A DNA stretch of 64,000 bases from Planctomycetota bacterium (GCA_016209705.1 JACQVR010000030.1:29772-93771); one strand, 5' to 3'; shown: positions 15,706 to 25,052, counted from the stretch's first letter. The notes: a model not told the origin generated them from the letters alone. Numbers and translations are program-made.

Positions 15706-16308
15706 ATGCTGTACAAAGCGCGAAACTTCCGCCATCTGCTGGGAATGAAGGGGTTCAGCGACGCGATGCTGGAGAACCATCTCAAACTCTACGAAGGGTA
15801 CGTCACCCAGGCGAACCGGATGATCGAGTCCCTCTCGACGCTGCTGAAGGAAGAGCGAACCGGCACGCCGGAGTACGCGGAATTGAAGCGCCGGCTGGGC
15901 TGGGAATATAACGGCATGCGGCTTCACGAGCTCTACTTCGAGAATCTCAGCCGCCGCCCCCAGCCCCTGCCGCCATCGGAGCGTCTGGCGCGCCAGATGA
16001 AAGAAGACTTCGGAAGCGTCGAGGCGTGGGAGCGGGACTTCCGCTCCACCGGGGCGCTGCGCGGAATCGGGTGGGCGATCCAGACCTACGAACCCGTCGG
16101 CCACAGGCTCTTCAACGTATGGGTGGACGAACATAACGTGGGGCATTTCGCGGGCGCGACGCCCCTGCTGGTGATGGACGTGTTCGAACATGCCTATATG
16201 TTGGATTACGGTCTCCAGCGCGCGGAATACATCGAGGCGTTTTTCCAAGCGATCGACTGGAACGTGGTCCTGGACCGGTTCGCGGCTGCGTTGAGCAGGA
16301 CTCAATAG
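15706..16308 (+). CDS. Fe/Mn superoxide dismutase
   Basis: 200 aa cytoplasmic enzyme that dismutes superoxide. The four metal ligands are in place: His25 (ENHLKLYEGYV), His74 (MRLHELYFENL), Asp158 and His162 (MDVFEHAYMLDYG). The usual Trp of DxWEHAY is Phe here. GGAGG lies just upstream of the ATG. Metal preference cannot be set confidently. It overlaps the convergent methyltransferase gene by 7 nt at the 3' end. Confidence 0.92.
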   Translation: MLYKARNFRHLLGMKGFSDAMLENHLKLYEGYVTQANRMIESLSTLLKEERTGTPEYAELKRRLGWEYNGMRLHELYFENLSRRPQPLPPSERLARQMKEDFGSVEAWERDFRSTGALRGIGWAIQTYEPVGHRLFNVWVDEHNVGHFAGATPLLVMDVFEHAYMLDYGLQRAEYIEAFFQAIDWNVVLDRFAAALSRTQ

Positions 16309-17819
16309 ACCAGGAACCCGATGGCGTAGAGCCGCTTCATGAGCGGAAGGATTTTCGGCAGCAGTTCGTCGCCGGTCATGCCGTAATCGCGGGACGCCGC
16401 CTCCACCGCTTCCTGGAGCCGATGACGGCCGTCGCACAGCCGCAGCACGCGCAACGCGAGGGGATCGATCTCCTCGGAAAACTTCAAGCCGCGGATCAGG
16501 CTCAGGCGGATCTCTCGCGCCCCGAATTGACCGTCGCGCACGGTCAAAACCTGATCGATCCGGATGTCTTCCACGACGCGGAACGCCGTCTCCAGGAGGC
16601 GGGCGTCGTCGAGCTCGAGCAGCCGATCCTGAGCCTCGAAGATTCTCAGGATATGGTCGCTGGAGTTGGCGTCGGCGAGCGGGGCCAAACTCTCCGCCCT
16701 CGACCAGTTGCGGCTCGCCGTTCTCCGGCGCAGGAGAACGGCGCCCGAGGCGATCGCCGAAATGTCCGCCCGGCGGTAGTATTCCATCCAGCGGTCCATG
16801 GCGGCCTCGTACGCCGCCGGGTGGAGCGGTAGGAACGGGCGGTTCCAGGCGCCGGCGTACTCCAGAGGCGACTCCGTGATCGAGTGGAGCAGCAGCGCAT
16901 CGCAGCCGAGGCCCGCCACCCACCGGCCGGGGGCCGCGGACCACGGCTCGTCCCGCCCGACCACCCAATTGCAGAGGACCGTGGCGAAGCCGCCTTCATT
17001 CAGCCGTTCCGGAATGCCGCGCAAAAGCTCGGCGCACAACGTGTCCGCCGCCCGGCCGCTGTCGCGGAACTGGAACTCGTTGTCGGGCGAGATGACGTAG
17101 GGCGGATTGGAGACGATCAAGTCGAACGTCCGCCCTTCCACCGGCTGGAACAAGCTTCCCGGGCGGCCTTCCACATTGGAGATCTGGTTGAGTCGGGCGT
17201 TGAACGCAGTGAAGTTGATGGCGCGCGCGTTGAGATCTGTGGCGACGACGCGCTCGCCGTGACCGGCCGCGAGCAGCGCCTGCACTCCGCACCCGGTTCC
17301 CACATCCAGGATCGACTTCACCTGTCGCCGGACCGTCAGCGCGGCCAAGCTGAGGGACGTCGCGTTGACTCCGAGGACGTAATCGGACGGCACGCGGCGG
17401 GGATCGTCGAAATACGGATCGCACGCGAGCACCAGGTCGCCGAACGGGAGAAATCGAACCCGCGGCTCGATCCCCCCGGGACCCGAGCGGATGACGCCCA
17501 TGGATTCGAGGCGTTCGATGGAGAGGGGCTCCAGGTTTCTCGTCAGGCGATCCGCCTCGACCGGCCGGCCCAGGAAAAAAAGTCGGATCAATGTGGGCAG
17601 AAGGCCGTCCTGAGGGAGGCGGCGCAGCATCAGGGGAACGTCCGAACTGGGGATGAATTTCGCGGTTTCGGCGCGCAGGGCTTCCCGAATGATGGAGTCT
17701 CGGTAGCCCGCCGACCGGAAGAGGTTTCCCAGGATCTGGATCCCGCCGGCATCCTCAAGCGAAAGGCGGTGGGCCAACGATGGGCGAACCGGATCCTCGG
17801 TCCTCGTCCGTTCCTGCAT
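16302..17819 (-). CDS. Class I SAM-dependent methyltransferase (PrmC/HemK-like core)
   Basis: 505 aa from ATG 17819 (a GTG at 17840 is possible). A Rossmann core holds motif I ILDVGTGCGVQALLAAGHG and the NPPY motif (LIVSNPPYVIS) that marks glutamine- or adenine-N-methyltransferases. An N-terminal helical region of about 150 aa and a C-terminal region of about 200 aa flank it. This matches larger PrmC-like methyltransferases known from actinobacteria and other phyla whose substrate is not defined. It is convergent with SOD. Confidence 0.85.
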   Translation of the reverse strand: MQERTRTEDPVRPSLAHRLSLEDAGGIQILGNLFRSAGYRDSIIREALRAETAKFIPSSDVPLMLRRLPQDGLLPTLIRLFFLGRPVEADRLTRNLEPLSIERLESMGVIRSGPGGIEPRVRFLPFGDLVLACDPYFDDPRRVPSDYVLGVNATSLSLAALTVRRQVKSILDVGTGCGVQALLAAGHGERVVATDLNARAINFTAFNARLNQISNVEGRPGSLFQPVEGRTFDLIVSNPPYVISPDNEFQFRDSGRAADTLCAELLRGIPERLNEGGFATVLCNWVVGRDEPWSAAPGRWVAGLGCDALLLHSITESPLEYAGAWNRPFLPLHPAAYEAAMDRWMEYYRRADISAIASGAVLLRRRTASRNWSRAESLAPLADANSSDHILRIFEAQDRLLELDDARLLETAFRVVEDIRIDQVLTVRDGQFGAREIRLSLIRGLKFSEEIDPLALRVLRLCDGRHRLQEAVEAASRDYGMTGDELLPKILPLMKRLYAIGFLVY

Positions 17820-17928
17820 AGGGGCCTGCGAGGATAACACGGTCGCGGAAATCCCGCATCATGAAAAAAAGTATTCGGCGCGTTCGGGTCGGCGTGGTAC
17901 TATTACAATTTACACCACTTTATTCCAC

Positions 17929-18153
17929 ATGGCTGATTCACCCGAGAAACGGCGGCGCGAAGCTCAGAAACGACGGAAGCGAGAGCTGAAGGCCGAACGC
18001 AAGCGCCTCAGGAAAGAAGGGATTCTGGGACAGGACAGCTCCGGTCTCTTCGCCCCCGGGGGACCGTCCCGCGAAACCCTGGAAGGAACGTCGCGATCCC
18101 TCGCTGCTCCCGAGGGAAATCCTCCGGACGCTTCCCCCGCCACGGACCGCTAG
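17929..18153 (+). CDS. Small highly basic protein
   Basis: 74 aa. The first half is an almost pure Lys/Arg/Glu helix (KRRREAQKRRKRELKAERKR) followed by a Gly/Ser/Pro-rich tail. It may bind nucleic acid or ribosomes, but no family is recognised. It stands alone between a divergent methyltransferase gene and the convergent sucA. The ATG has a weak ribosome site. Confidence 0.45.
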   Translation: MADSPEKRRREAQKRRKRELKAERKRLRKEGILGQDSSGLFAPGGPSRETLEGTSRSLAAPEGNPPDASPATDR

Positions 18154-18156
18154 GAG

Positions 18157-18242
18157 CGTGTCGAGATATAGGGGATACTGGAGATAAGACCTTCGATTTG
18201 TGGTAGGGCACATCTCCATATCTCCAATATCCCGACAATCTC
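18157..18242. terminator. Word-like palindrome between convergent genes
   Basis: Degenerate repeats of GAGATATGGGAGAT-type words on one side are mirrored by TCTCCATATCTCCAATATCC on the other, giving a long imperfect hairpin between the convergent basic-protein gene and sucA. It probably serves as a two-way terminator. Confidence 0.45.
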
Positions 18243-20663
18243 CTAGATCTCCCTCGCGAAGGCCATCTCGATCAGGGCTTCTTCCTCGTGCCGGTGCGCC
18301 TTCAGCGACCCCGTCGCGGGGCTGGCGCTCCGGGAGCGCTTGACGGACCGAACGGGGCGCTGCGCCAGTCGCCGCAAAATCGGCATCACGTGCGCGAGCG
18401 CGCCCATGTTGGCCGGCTCCTCCTGAACCCACACGATGTCGGGAACGGTCATGCACTCCTTCAACTCGAGTTCCGGGAACGGATAGAGCCGATCGAGCGA
18501 CACGACGGCGGTTCTGGAATCCTTGCGCCGGGCGCGCGCGGCGCGCAGGAGATGGACGACTTTTCCCGTGCCGATCAGGATCCGTTCGGGGTCGGCGACG
18601 TCCTCGTCGCGCAGGACGGGACGGAACCGTTCCCGCGCGAGATCTTGGATGGGGGAGCACGCCGACGGATCGCGCAGGAGGCTCTTCGGCGTGAAGACGA
18701 TGAGAGGCTTCCGCCACGATCGAAGGGCCTGTCTTCGCAAGAGATGGAAGTATTGCGCGGCGGTCGACGGCTGGCAGATCTCCATGTTGTCTTCCGCCGC
18801 GAGTTGAAGGAAGCGCTCGATCCGCGCGCTGGAGTGCTCCGGCCCCTGCCCTTCATACCCGTGCGGCAGCAGCAGCACCAGGCCGAACAGGAGTCCCCAT
18901 TTGTCCTCGCCCGCGCCGATGAATTGATCGACGATCACCTGGGCGCCGTTGGCGAAATCGCCGAACTGGGCCTCCCAGAGCACGAGCGTTTCGGGAGCGT
19001 CTCGGCTGACGCCGTATTCATACCCCAGCGCGGCCGCTTCCGAGAGCGGCGAGTCGTAGCACTCGAAGCGGGCCTGCCCTTCCCGCACCTGCGCGAGCGG
19101 CACGTACTCGCGTTCCGTGTTCACGTCGAACAGCACGGCGTGCCGCTGATTGAACGTCCCCCGCCGGCTGTCTTCTCCCGTCAGCCGGATAGGAATCCCG
19201 CGATCCACGAGGGAGGCGAACGCCAGCGCTTCCGCCATGGCCCAATCGACGGCTTCCTCTCCCTTCCCCATTTTGGCCCGGTGCTCGAGACCTTTCAGGA
19301 CCTTCGGATGGGCCGCGAAGCCGTCCGGCCGTCGCGTCAACCGATCCGCCAGCCGCTGGAGGTCGGCGAGCGGCACGGACGTATCGACGTCGCTGTGCTC
19401 GCCGTAACGCCCCCCGCGGTACTTCGACCAGTAGTCCGGGAGCGTAAACAGCGCGGGGCGCTCCCGCTTGGCTCGAGCCGCGTCATGAGCCGCATCGAAG
19501 TTTTTCTCGACCCGCGACTTCATCTCCGCCGGATCGATTCCCGCCTGTTTCGCATAGCTTTCCCACGCCGGCGGGCGTTGGGCGATCTTCGCGTACAACG
19601 CGGGCTGGGTCAGGCTGGGATCGTCGACTTCGCTGTGCCCCCAGCGCCGGAAACCGATGAGATCGATCACGACGTCCGTGTCGAAGGTGGCCCGGAATTC
19701 AGCGGCGAACCGGGCGGCGCGGACCGCCGCCTCGGGATCCTCGGCGTTCACATGAAAGATCGGAACGGCGAGCCGCTTGGCGACGTCGGAAGCGAACGGA
19801 GACGAATGCAGGGCGTCGGGGGTCGTGGTGAATCCCACCAGGTTGTTGACGACGACGTGGATCGTTCCTCCCACCGTGTAGCCCGGAAGATCGGCGAGAT
19901 TCAGGGATTCGGACGCGATGCCCTGGCCCGCGAACCCCGCGTCGCCGTGCAGCGTCACGGGGACGACCTGGCGGGGTCCCGGCGGCCCGCGGCGCGCCTG
20001 CTTCGCGCGGGTTCGGCCCAACAGGACGGGGTTCACCGCTTCCACGTGGCTGGGATTCGACACGAGCGAGATCCGGACGGGCCGCCCGTTCCTGGTACGG
20101 TAGGTTCCGTTCGCGCCGAGGTGATATTTCACGTCGCCGCCCCCCAGGACGCTGCGCGGATCCACGTCCTCGAACTGCGCGAAGACCTCCGCCGGATCGC
20201 GCCCCACGATGTTGACGATGACGTTCAGCCGCCCGCGATGCGCCATCCCGAAGACGAGCTCCTCCGCCCCCCGCTCCTGTGAGGCTTCGATCAATTCGGC
20301 CAGCAGGGGGATCAGCGAAGCGATGCCCTCGATGGAAAATCGCTTCGTCCCCACGTAGCGCCGCTGAATCACCGTCTCGAATATTTCCGCGTGCGCGAGC
20401 CGTTCGCAGATCCAACGCTGGTCCGGCTCGGGGGGATCCGACTCCATCTTTTCGATCACCCAGGCGCGGCGGTCGGGGTTGGGAATATGCATGAACTCCA
20501 CGGCCAGGGTGCCCGCGTAACGGCGCCGAGCTTCGCCGGCTTCCGGTCCCTCGATCTCCGCTTCGGGGACGAAGATCTTCTTGAGCCGGCCGAGCCGATC
20601 CAGATCCGCCTGGAGATAGCCCCAGCGGCGGAAGGCATCGAAAACGGCGTCGCGTCGCGACAT
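18243..20663 (-). CDS. sucA: 2-oxoglutarate dehydrogenase E1 component
   Basis: 806 aa from ATG 20663 (SD GAGGAAG). ThDP-dependent decarboxylase of the TCA cycle. Recognisable segments are the HRGRLNV loop (FGMAHRGRLNVIVNIVGRDP), the ThDP motif beginning LHGDAGFAGQGI, GHSEVDDPSLTQP, the transketolase-like EDSRRGTFNQRHAV and GYEYGVS. It is shorter than the E. coli enzyme because most of the N-terminal E2-binding extension is reduced. No sucB or lpd is adjacent, so the partner genes must be elsewhere. A longer upstream frame to 21125 is not coding-like. Confidence 0.93.
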   Translation of the reverse strand: MSRRDAVFDAFRRWGYLQADLDRLGRLKKIFVPEAEIEGPEAGEARRRYAGTLAVEFMHIPNPDRRAWVIEKMESDPPEPDQRWICERLAHAEIFETVIQRRYVGTKRFSIEGIASLIPLLAELIEASQERGAEELVFGMAHRGRLNVIVNIVGRDPAEVFAQFEDVDPRSVLGGGDVKYHLGANGTYRTRNGRPVRISLVSNPSHVEAVNPVLLGRTRAKQARRGPPGPRQVVPVTLHGDAGFAGQGIASESLNLADLPGYTVGGTIHVVVNNLVGFTTTPDALHSSPFASDVAKRLAVPIFHVNAEDPEAAVRAARFAAEFRATFDTDVVIDLIGFRRWGHSEVDDPSLTQPALYAKIAQRPPAWESYAKQAGIDPAEMKSRVEKNFDAAHDAARAKRERPALFTLPDYWSKYRGGRYGEHSDVDTSVPLADLQRLADRLTRRPDGFAAHPKVLKGLEHRAKMGKGEEAVDWAMAEALAFASLVDRGIPIRLTGEDSRRGTFNQRHAVLFDVNTEREYVPLAQVREGQARFECYDSPLSEAAALGYEYGVSRDAPETLVLWEAQFGDFANGAQVIVDQFIGAGEDKWGLLFGLVLLLPHGYEGQGPEHSSARIERFLQLAAEDNMEICQPSTAAQYFHLLRRQALRSWRKPLIVFTPKSLLRDPSACSPIQDLARERFRPVLRDEDVADPERILIGTGKVVHLLRAARARRKDSRTAVVSLDRLYPFPELELKECMTVPDIVWVQEEPANMGALAHVMPILRRLAQRPVRSVKRSRSASPATGSLKAHRHEEEALIEMAFAREI

Positions 20664-20807
20664 GGCTTCCTCATCTGATTGTAGCGGGCGCGGAATCGGA
20701 AAGGGTGCCGATTCCGAAATATTCTGCGACCGCCGGCGGAATATTTCGCGTTGGACCGAGATCCGGCGCCGTGAAGCGACGGCACGACACTTGCTTATTT
20801 GACATCT

Positions 20808-21080
20808 ATGAGCAAGCAGACCACGCAAGACCACGATCTGGAGATCATCCGCCTGCGCGCCCGACAGGACGGCATCTTGAAGCGCCTTCACGAATTGACG
20901 TTGGCGCGGGATCGCAAGCAGATGACGGACTCGCAGACGCTTCAGGAGGAGGCGGCGCTGGCGCTGGAACTGGGTCAGATTCAGGATCGGCTCAGGGGCC
21001 TGGGAGCGCATCTTTACAACGGTTGTCCCGATTGCGTCGCGAACCGGCCGCGCCCTTCCTTCCATTCGGTCCAAAGCTGA
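20808..21080 (+). CDS. Small helical CxxC protein
   Basis: 90 aa, mainly charged helix (RLRARQDGILKRLHELTLARDR, ALALELGQIQDRLRGLG) with a C-terminal CPDC. The layout recalls DksA/TraR-like or regulatory coiled-coil proteins, but only one Cys pair is present. It is divergent from sucA. Function unknown. Confidence 0.5.
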   Translation: MSKQTTQDHDLEIIRLRARQDGILKRLHELTLARDRKQMTDSQTLQEEAALALELGQIQDRLRGLGAHLYNGCPDCVANRPRPSFHSVQS

Positions 21081-21174
21081 AGACCACATCTCAACGTGGG
21101 TCCTCTTGGGCGACCTTACGTTCATTCCACGTTTCCGGCAAAGCGCGATGCTGCGGGCGCGCGGGCGCCGGATA

Positions 21175-21180
21175 TATAAT
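21175..21180 (+). promoter_or_regulatory. -10 box upstream of hpf
   Basis: TATAAT at 21175-21180, about 30 bp before the hpf ATG, in an ATATATAAT context. No clear -35 is visible. Confidence 0.35.
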
Positions 21181-21208
21181 GAAGCGTGGAGACTTGGCAG
21201 GAGGACGC

Positions 21209-21745
21209 ATGCAGATCCCGCTCAAGATCGTGACTCGGGAAGCCTCCCTCCCTGATCCGATGACGGACCATATCCGGGAGCGAGTCGACAAGCTGGAAAC
21301 CTTTTTCAGCCGCATCCTGGGATGCCGCGTCACCGTCGAAGGGCCGGGAGGACATCATCGCAGCGGCCGGTATCGGGTCCATATCGTGGTGACCGTGCCT
21401 GGGGCGGAGCTCGTGATCAACCGGAAAGGCCACGACGATCCGGAGGTCGCGATCCACGAAGCGTTCGACGCCGCGGACCGGAAGTTGGAGGATTACGCCC
21501 GCCGGTTGCGGGGGGAGGTCAAGGCGAGGGAAACCGCGCAGGAAGCGCGCGTGGCGCGGATCTTCGCGGAGCGAGGATTCGGCTTCATCGAGTCCGACGG
21601 GCGGGAGATCTACTTTCATCGAAACAGCGTGTTGCCCCCCGGCTTCGACCGGCTGGAGGTGGGAACGCGCGTGCGATTCACGGAGGAACAGGGGGATCAG
21701 GGACCGCAAGCCAGCACCGTTTCGATCCTGGGCACGAGCCATTGA
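21209..21745 (+). CDS. Ribosome hibernation factor (HPF/RaiA) fused to a cold-shock domain
   Basis: 178 aa from ATG 21209 with AGGAGG ideally placed. Residues about 1-105 are an S30AE/HPF domain (HIRERVDKLETFFSRILGCRV, HDDPEVAIHEAFDAADRKLEDYARRL). Residues about 118-175 are a CspA-like domain with the RNP-like GFGFIESDGREIYFHRNSV. HPF proteins inactivate 70S ribosomes in stationary phase; the CSD would add RNA binding. The stop is 13 nt before the release-factor-like gene, so the two form an operon. Confidence 0.88.
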   Translation: MQIPLKIVTREASLPDPMTDHIRERVDKLETFFSRILGCRVTVEGPGGHHRSGRYRVHIVVTVPGAELVINRKGHDDPEVAIHEAFDAADRKLEDYARRLRGEVKARETAQEARVARIFAERGFGFIESDGREIYFHRNSVLPPGFDRLEVGTRVRFTEEQGDQGPQASTVSILGTSH

Positions 21746-21758
21746 ATCGGAGAGCGCC

Positions 21759-22931
21759 ATGAAGATGAACGAAATGATTCACCGTCTCGTGAGTGTGGAA
21801 GAACCCGAGGGGACGATCGCCACCCTGACCCTGGACGTGTCGGGCTCGGGCATCCTGCCGGAGGAGACGCGGATTTTCCTCAAGGAAAAGGTGTGGAAGC
21901 ATCTCCACAATCTCGATCGGGAGGCGAAGAATTCCTCGGCGTTCGGGCGCGTGGCGGACCGCATCCGCGATTTCGTGGACAACCGGCTGAAGCCGGGGAC
22001 CGACGGCGCGTACCTCGTGGCGGGTCGGGAGATCTGGGAGACGTTGGAACTGGACGTTCCCTTCCGCAATTTCTTCCATGTCGGCCGCGCCCCTTATCTG
22101 GCCCCCCTGGTCGAAATTCGAGCGCGCTGGCCGAAGGTCTACGTCGTGCGCTGCGACGAGCGCCGCGCGGAGCTCCTGGTCGGGGACCTCGGCGTGCTCA
22201 ATTCGCTCCAGCGCTTCGAGGCCGAGCAGCCCGTCCAGGATGTCGAGCGGGTTACCATAGGGCGTTTCGCGGGCGGGCCCGGCGCGCACCGCGCCAGCGG
22301 CCGCCGCGACCGGTTCGAGCGCACCCGGGAAGAAGGCATCGCTTCCATGATTCGCGCCGCCGCGCGAAAGATCACGTCGATGAATTCCGGGCCGCCCCCG
22401 CAGGCGGTTTTCCTTCAAGGGGACCGGGAATATCTGGAGCTGTTTCGGGAGCGACTGCCGGCGGCGTTGCGCGAGAATACCTCCTATCTGGGTCCGGTCG
22501 TGAAGCGCCGGGACAATACGGCGGAATTGCTCTTGGAGACGATCCGCCGGGCCTACGACAAGACGGTCGAAAGGCACACGCTGGAGTTCAGCGAGAAGCG
22601 CGCCCAAGGCGCCGAGGTCGCCCTGGGTCCGCGGGAGGTTCTGGAAGCCCTGCCTTCGGGCCGGGTGGTGCGCGTGTATCTGAATCCGGATGAACCTCTG
22701 ACCGGGCTCAAGTGCATGGATTGCGGAACGCGCTATCCGGGGCTCAAGGAACGGTGCGACTTCTGTCCCGGCCCCCTGTCGCCCGTATCGATCACTCAGG
22801 AGGTGATCGCGCACGGAGTGAAGCATCCGCCTCTGGGAGTCGCGTTCATTCCATCGCGGGCCGGATGGCTTCGGGACCTGGGAGGCATGTCCGCCCTCCT
22901 CGCGCGCAAGGGACTGCGGATGGCGACGTGA
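21759..22931 (+). CDS. Bacterial archaeo-eukaryotic release factor-like (baeRF) protein
   Basis: 390 aa. The sequence follows the eRF1/Vms1-like layout: an N-terminal domain, a middle domain with the loop FAGGPGAHRASGRR followed by DRFERTREEGIASM, then a C-terminal domain with a zinc ribbon (CMDCGTRYPG, CDFC). The tripeptide GGQ of true release factors reads GGP here, while the RFERxREE continuation is kept. Family members are proposed to act in ribosome rescue or peptidyl-tRNA hydrolysis. Coupling with hpf supports a role on stalled or dormant ribosomes. Confidence 0.78.
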   Translation: MKMNEMIHRLVSVEEPEGTIATLTLDVSGSGILPEETRIFLKEKVWKHLHNLDREAKNSSAFGRVADRIRDFVDNRLKPGTDGAYLVAGREIWETLELDVPFRNFFHVGRAPYLAPLVEIRARWPKVYVVRCDERRAELLVGDLGVLNSLQRFEAEQPVQDVERVTIGRFAGGPGAHRASGRRDRFERTREEGIASMIRAAARKITSMNSGPPPQAVFLQGDREYLELFRERLPAALRENTSYLGPVVKRRDNTAELLLETIRRAYDKTVERHTLEFSEKRAQGAEVALGPREVLEALPSGRVVRVYLNPDEPLTGLKCMDCGTRYPGLKERCDFCPGPLSPVSITQEVIAHGVKHPPLGVAFIPSRAGWLRDLGGMSALLARKGLRMAT

Positions 22932-22972
22932 TCCCGCCGGTTTTTCAGCCGATCCGACAAACCGGCGGGACT

Positions 22973-24070
22973 TCACCTCAGAAAGAGGAGCATGAGCACG
23001 TCCACGATGAACAGGGCGACAATCGCCACTTCGAGAAGCACCATCCGCCGGTTCGTCACCTCGGTATGCACCATGGTGTAGAGCTCGTCGAGGTTGCGCA
23101 GCTTCTCCTCGATGCCCGCCTCCCATTCGCCCAGGTGGAACCGTTCCTTGCACATGAGGTAGACGCGGGCGAGATACCAGTCGCCGACGAAACGGGTGAT
23201 GTTCCCCACTTCCTCGGACATCTTGGTCACGTCGATGCGGATGGAGCGCAACGTCCGCAGCACGCGATCCGGCGTGACGATCAGCCGGCGGATCCCGCGG
23301 TAGCGCTCGAAGTCGTCATAGGCTTGCGAAAGGCAGGCGTCGAGCTGCTCGTCCAGGAGCCGGAACTCCTCGCCTTGCACGTTGGCCAGCTCGATCACGT
23401 AGAGCACGTCATCGAAATAGCTTTCGAGATCCACGACGAGCGCCGCGTCCCAGTCGACGACCACCAGATCCCCGGCGGTGTAGGAGAGCGACAGGCGGTG
23501 GGATTCATCGACCTGATCGCCGGACAGCCAGTGCGGCTCCGCTTCTTCCGCCAGGAGGGCGGCGATCTCCGCCCGGTTCGAACTGGCCCAGTCGCGAACC
23601 GAGCCCGCCGGGCGCTCCAGTCCGTGCAGGCAAAAAACGGTATAGGGCTCCGAAGGGGGGCGGCCCTGGTTCGGACGCACCAGACAGCTTCCGAGATCCG
23701 CGACGACGTCCCCGCACAAGCGCTCCGCCTCCCGATCGAGCGGCGAATCCCCGACCTTCGGTTCGTGAAACTCGATGAGCTGGCCGAGGCCGTCCCGGCG
23801 AAACGCGGCTTCGTAGGAGATAGAGACGATGCCGGCATCGAACACCTTCACGACGCGCGTCAGAGGCGTGACGGCCCCGGCCGTCGTCAGCTCCTGAGGC
23901 GGCAACCGGATGGCCAGAGGCCGATAGAAAGGCAGATCGCGCGGCGCGGCGGGCCCGGTGCGGATTTCGAACGGCTGCGGCTTCTGGCCCAGCAGCGTCG
24001 GGATGGCCGCCGTGCGGATCTCGTACGCGACGTCGAAGACATATTGATACACGACCTTGCCGGACGGCAT
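22973..24070 (-). CDS. DUF155/RMND1-like membrane protein
   Basis: 365 aa from ATG 24070 (GAGGGG six bases upstream). The C-terminus has a predicted transmembrane helix (VAIVALFIVDVLMLLFLR) after a helical stretch (EEKLRNLDELYTMVHTEVTNRR). The region around residues 215-300 (LANVQGEEFRLLDEQLDACL, GDWYLARVYLMCKERF) resembles DUF155 proteins related to mitochondrial RMND1. Those are membrane-anchored by the C-terminus. Function in bacteria is unknown. The assignment rests on remembered family patterns. Confidence 0.6.
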   Translation of the reverse strand: MPSGKVVYQYVFDVAYEIRTAAIPTLLGQKPQPFEIRTGPAAPRDLPFYRPLAIRLPPQELTTAGAVTPLTRVVKVFDAGIVSISYEAAFRRDGLGQLIEFHEPKVGDSPLDREAERLCGDVVADLGSCLVRPNQGRPPSEPYTVFCLHGLERPAGSVRDWASSNRAEIAALLAEEAEPHWLSGDQVDESHRLSLSYTAGDLVVVDWDAALVVDLESYFDDVLYVIELANVQGEEFRLLDEQLDACLSQAYDDFERYRGIRRLIVTPDRVLRTLRSIRIDVTKMSEEVGNITRFVGDWYLARVYLMCKERFHLGEWEAGIEEKLRNLDELYTMVHTEVTNRRMVLLEVAIVALFIVDVLMLLFLR

Positions 24071-24282
24071 GGCGCCCCTCGTGAATTCGAGCGATGGGAC
24101 CGGAATGCGGAAGCCCGATCGGCAAGGTGAATATAGCAAGCCCCGCGCATCCGACCTCCAAAGTTTCGGCAAAGGAGATTCCGGCGGGGGAGCCGCCGTT
24201 TCCGAAGCGAGGGTGAAATGGGTCCATAACGCCGCGCAAGGCTTCCTCATCAATATTCTGATCGAATTGAGGAGGTCATTCC

Positions 24283-24502
24283 ATGAGACCGCCCGTCTTT
24301 CGCATGACCGGCCTGGTACAACGTGAAAAGCGCCACCGTCCAGGGTGGGCCGCACGGACTGGTCTACATCAACACGGACCAGACGCTCGTTGTCGACGAC
24401 CAACTACAGAACGGGGCGACCTATTATTACGTCGTCAGCAGCGTGAACGACGCCGGCGAAGGCCCGGATTCCGCAGAGGTTTCGGCCACGCCCCGCCAGT
24501 AG
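24283..24502 (+). pseudogene. Fibronectin type III protein remnant
   Basis: From 24308 to the stop at 24500-24502 the frame encodes most of an FnIII module (WYNVKSATVQGG, DDQLQNGATYYYVVSSVNDA, EGPDSAEVSATPRQ). It is preceded by an in-frame stop and lacks a start. A good SD (GAGGAGG) and ATG lie at 24283 but in another frame. This looks like a gene with most of its body deleted, leaving the translation start and the last module. Confidence 0.6.
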
Positions 24503-24552
24503 CGGAGTCCGCGCCCCAGAATAACCGGACACCTATCTCCGAGACGCGGAAC

Positions 24553-24978
24553 TCAGGGCTCGCACGCGTATCCCCAGGCCTTGGCGTGCCGCGGGCACAG
24601 CGCGAGGCGTTCCAGGATCAACTCGGCGTAGTTCGCGGCCTTTCCGCAGGGCGGGACGGCCGGTACGGTCAGCATCGCCTCGGGCGCGACGTAATCGCAT
24701 TCGGCGGTTTCCTGGATCGGGGCGAAGTCGGAAGCCGCCTGGAAGCCGGCCGAACGCAGAAAATCCCCCAGTCCCGACTCGAGCTGGTCGCTCTTCTCGC
24801 GCATATGCTCTTCGCAGAGATGGTCCTGGCAGGAATAGTCCGAGACGAGATATCGGGCCTCTTCAAGGCATTCTTCTTCGTCTTCGTCCGGTTCCGCGGG
24901 GTATTCGCACGGGATGGGGTCTTCTCCGGCGGGCAGAGGCTCTCCCGAGATTCGGGTGATCTTGCATTGTTCGCACAT
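24553..24978 (-). CDS. Cys-rich acidic hypothetical protein
   Basis: 141 aa from ATG 24978 (GAGGGG upstream). It contains MCEQCK at the N-terminus, then EEECLEEARYLVSDYSCQDHLCEEHM, ECDYVAP and LCPRHAKAWGYACEP. The Cys/His pairs suggest one or two structural zinc sites. No signal peptide. Family not recognised. Confidence 0.7.
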   Translation of the reverse strand: MCEQCKITRISGEPLPAGEDPIPCEYPAEPDEDEEECLEEARYLVSDYSCQDHLCEEHMREKSDQLESGLGDFLRSAGFQAASDFAPIQETAECDYVAPEAMLTVPAVPPCGKAANYAELILERLALCPRHAKAWGYACEP

Positions 24979-25052
24979 GCGGGGCCCCTCGTCGCGGTTC
25001 GTTTGGCAAACCCCGGACACTCTTAACACGAAGGGCGAGAGGCTTCAATTGG

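Noticed and set aside
18288..20282. 664-aa open frame antisense to sucA
   Set aside because: Shadow of sucA in a GC-rich region; Arg/Gly/Pro-rich and domainless.
24302..24316. TGA at 24305 ahead of the FnIII fragment considered as a Sec codon
   Set aside because: No upstream FnIII or other protein frame continues through it and no Cys is expected there; a deletion explains it better.
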